DNA from: JAZKIX01 sp040384645
GTDB taxonomy: Bacteria; Pseudomonadota; Gammaproteobacteria; Burkholderiales; Burkholderiaceae_D
Reading direction: 5' to 3'
Length of the DNA: 8,601 nucleotides
NCBI GenBank assembly: GCA_040384645.1
Contig: JAZKIX010000095.1
Location: forward strand, 1 to 8,601
Positions 7,046 through 8,601 of this stretch are shown piece by piece. The notes beneath the pieces are model-generated. The model searched no databases. It saw only the letters and a list, made by a program, of their open reading frames with translations, and was not told where the DNA came from. The number at the start of each line of letters is the position of its first letter. Position 1 is the first letter of the stretch. A program made the position numbers and the translations under genes.

Positions 7046-8601
7046 TATTTCTTCGTACAGCGGCAGAGTCAGGAATTCGGCAAAATCGGCCGAAGTCGAC
7101 ATCTCTTCAAAGATTTGCGCGGCACGGTCGTAACTGGCGCCGGCGCCGACCAATTCCTTTACCTTGGCCAGTTCTTCCGGGATCATCGCACGCACCATGT
7201 CGGCGCTGACTTTACGACCGTCTTCCAGCACACCTTTGCTGGAACGTATCCATTGCCAGACTTGGCTGCGGCTGATTTCGGCAGTGGCGGCGTCTTCCAT
7301 CAAGTTGTGAATCGGCACGCAGCCATTGCCAGCCAGCCAAGCGCCCAGATAATGGATGCCGACGTTGATGTTGTAGCGCAAGCCAGCCTCGGTAATCGGT
7401 GCTTCGGGCTGGAAATTGAGCAAGTCTTCTTTGCTCACGCTAATGTCAGGCCGCTGCTTGTCTATTTGATTTGGTTTGTCGCCCAATACCTTTTTGAATT
7501 CAGTCATCGCTAATTCGACCAGGCCGGGATGCGCCACCCAGCCGCCATCGTAGCCATCGCTGGCATCGCGTGCCTTATCGGTACGGACGCCGCCCATGGC
7601 GATCTCGTTTTTCGCCGGGTCGTTCTTGATCGGGATTAGCGCCGCCATGCCGCCAATCGCTGGCGCATTGCGCTTATGGCAAGTCTTGAGCAACAGCAGC
7701 GCATACGAGCGCATGAAAGGCGCGGTCATGGTGACCTTGGCGCGGTCTGCCAGGCAGAAGTCCTTGTCGAGCTTGAATTTTTTAATACAGGAAAAAATAT
7801 AATCCCAACGTCCAGCGTTCAGACCGGAGGAATGCTGGCGCAATTCGTACAGGATTTCGTCCATTTCAAACGCGGCAAGAATGGTTTCGATCAAGACCGT
7901 GGCCTTGATCGTCCCTTGCGGCAAGCCTAGTTCCTGTTGCGTCATGATGAAAATATCGTTCCACAGACGCGCCTCCAGATGCGATTCCATCTTTGGCAAA
8001 TAGAAATACGGCCCGGCACCGCGCGCCAGTTGCTCCTTGGCGTTGTGGAACATGAACAGCGCAAAATCAAAAATCCCGCCCGAAATCCGCTTGCCATCAA
8101 CCAGCACATGTTTTTCATCCAGATGCCAGCCGCGCGGCCGTACTACCAAGGTCGCGATCTTGTCATTGAGCTGGTAGGTCTTGCCATTTTGTTCCAGCGA
8201 GATGGTCTTGCGCACCGCATCGCGCATATTGATCTGGCCGGTGATTTGATTGTCCCAATTGGGCGTATTGGAATCTNNNNNNNNNNTCTTCGAAGTCGGT
8301 CATATAGCTATCGGCACCGGAATTGAAGGCATTGATGACCATTTTCCGTTCTACCGGGCCGGTAATTTCAACCCGGCGGCATTCCAACGCCTTGGGGATT
8401 GGGGCAATGGTCCAGTCACCGTCACGAATGTGCTTGGTCTCGGGTAAAAAGTCTGGTCGCTCCCCTGCATCCAGGCGCTTGGCACGTTCGACCCGGCTGG
8501 CCAATAATTGCTGGCGACGCGGCTCAAATGCGCGGGTTAGTTTGGCAACCAGTGCCAGCGCGTCCGGCGTCAGAATTTGCTCGTAGCCGGGCTTGAACTC
8601 T
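7043..8601 (-). CDS. aceB: Malate synthase A (N-terminus cut by window edge; N run inside)
   Basis: AceB condenses glyoxylate with acetyl-CoA to malate, the second step of the glyoxylate cycle, in the cytoplasm. The malate synthase signature RQHSSGLNAGRWDYIF is encoded at 7840-7793. Other family landmarks are VRPRGWH (Arg at 8134-8132, glyoxylate binding), the Mg-binding Glu in LIETILAAFEMDE (7888-7886) and Asp in GRWDYIF (7804-7802), and the catalytic Asp in LMEDAATAEISR (7294-7292). The C-terminus ends in LTLPLYEEI. The frame before the ten N (8600-8287, ending MTDFE) differs from the frame after them (8276-7043, beginning DSNTPNW). Removing the N run and one copy of a shared AGA gives MTDFEDSNTPNW, which matches the family without gain or loss of residues. 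The corrected visible length is 514 residues against 533 in E. coli, so about 15-25 N-terminal residues lie past the right edge. The upstream promoter is outside the window. Confidence 0.97.
8277..8286. other. Assembly gap (ten N) inside aceB
   Basis: Ten unknown bases. The minus strand ends GACTTCGAAGA before the run and begins AGATTCCAAT after it. The shared AGA suggests two contig ends that overlap by three bases and were joined with a fixed-size filler. It is a sequence artefact and not evidence for a broken gene. Confidence 0.9.

Noticed and set aside
7043..8227. aceB as a truncated gene or pseudogene split by a frameshift
   Set aside because: The frame change coincides with the N run, and collapsing the run plus the shared AGA restores a full-length family match with all catalytic residues.

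Overview
The window reads as part of a Gram-negative betaproteobacterial chromosome. An Oxalobacteraceae-like Burkholderiales member is my best guess from the mix of protein families, moderate GC content and protein style, but this was not tested against a database. All four genes lie on the minus strand, so gene order runs from right to left. The window holds the 3' 96% or so of a malate synthase A gene (aceB), a complete DUF1415 gene, a complete small DUF1289 gene, and a very large thioester-type alpha-2-macroglobulin gene whose C-terminus runs off the left edge. No RNA gene, CRISPR array, insertion sequence or phage element is visible, and I support no plus-strand gene.

Layout. 7043-8601: aceB, interrupted by ten N at 8277-8286. 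The flanks show that the N run is very probably a scaffolding artefact, because the two sides share AGA and join exactly into the expected malate synthase sequence. 6923-7042: intergenic, with a good TATAAT box for the next gene. 6311-6922: DUF1415 gene. 6228-6310: short spacer. 6000-6227: DUF1289 gene with four conserved cysteines. 5771-5999: intergenic leader of the macroglobulin gene. 1-5770: one uninterrupted reading frame of 1,923 codons for the macroglobulin.

How the genes relate. AceB is the second enzyme of the glyoxylate cycle. The macroglobulin is a periplasmic protease trap, membrane-anchored here by a transmembrane helix rather than a lipid. DUF1415 and DUF1289 proteins have no role I can state. 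The genes probably do not form one functional pathway; they are co-oriented but separated by intergenic regions of 83 to 229 bp.

The least explained structure is a pair of related intergenic elements of about 80-90 bp (about 5923-6002 and 6957-7045). Each sits directly after a minus-strand stop codon and upstream of the next gene. They share roughly 70% identity by hand alignment, and each carries two ATACYCC motifs exactly 63 bp apart. One copy contains the TATAAT box of the DUF1415 gene. The other protein-level points of interest are the transmembrane anchor without a lipobox, the acidic Gly/Asp/Glu linker with a CxxxC motif, and a candidate bait loop in the macroglobulin.
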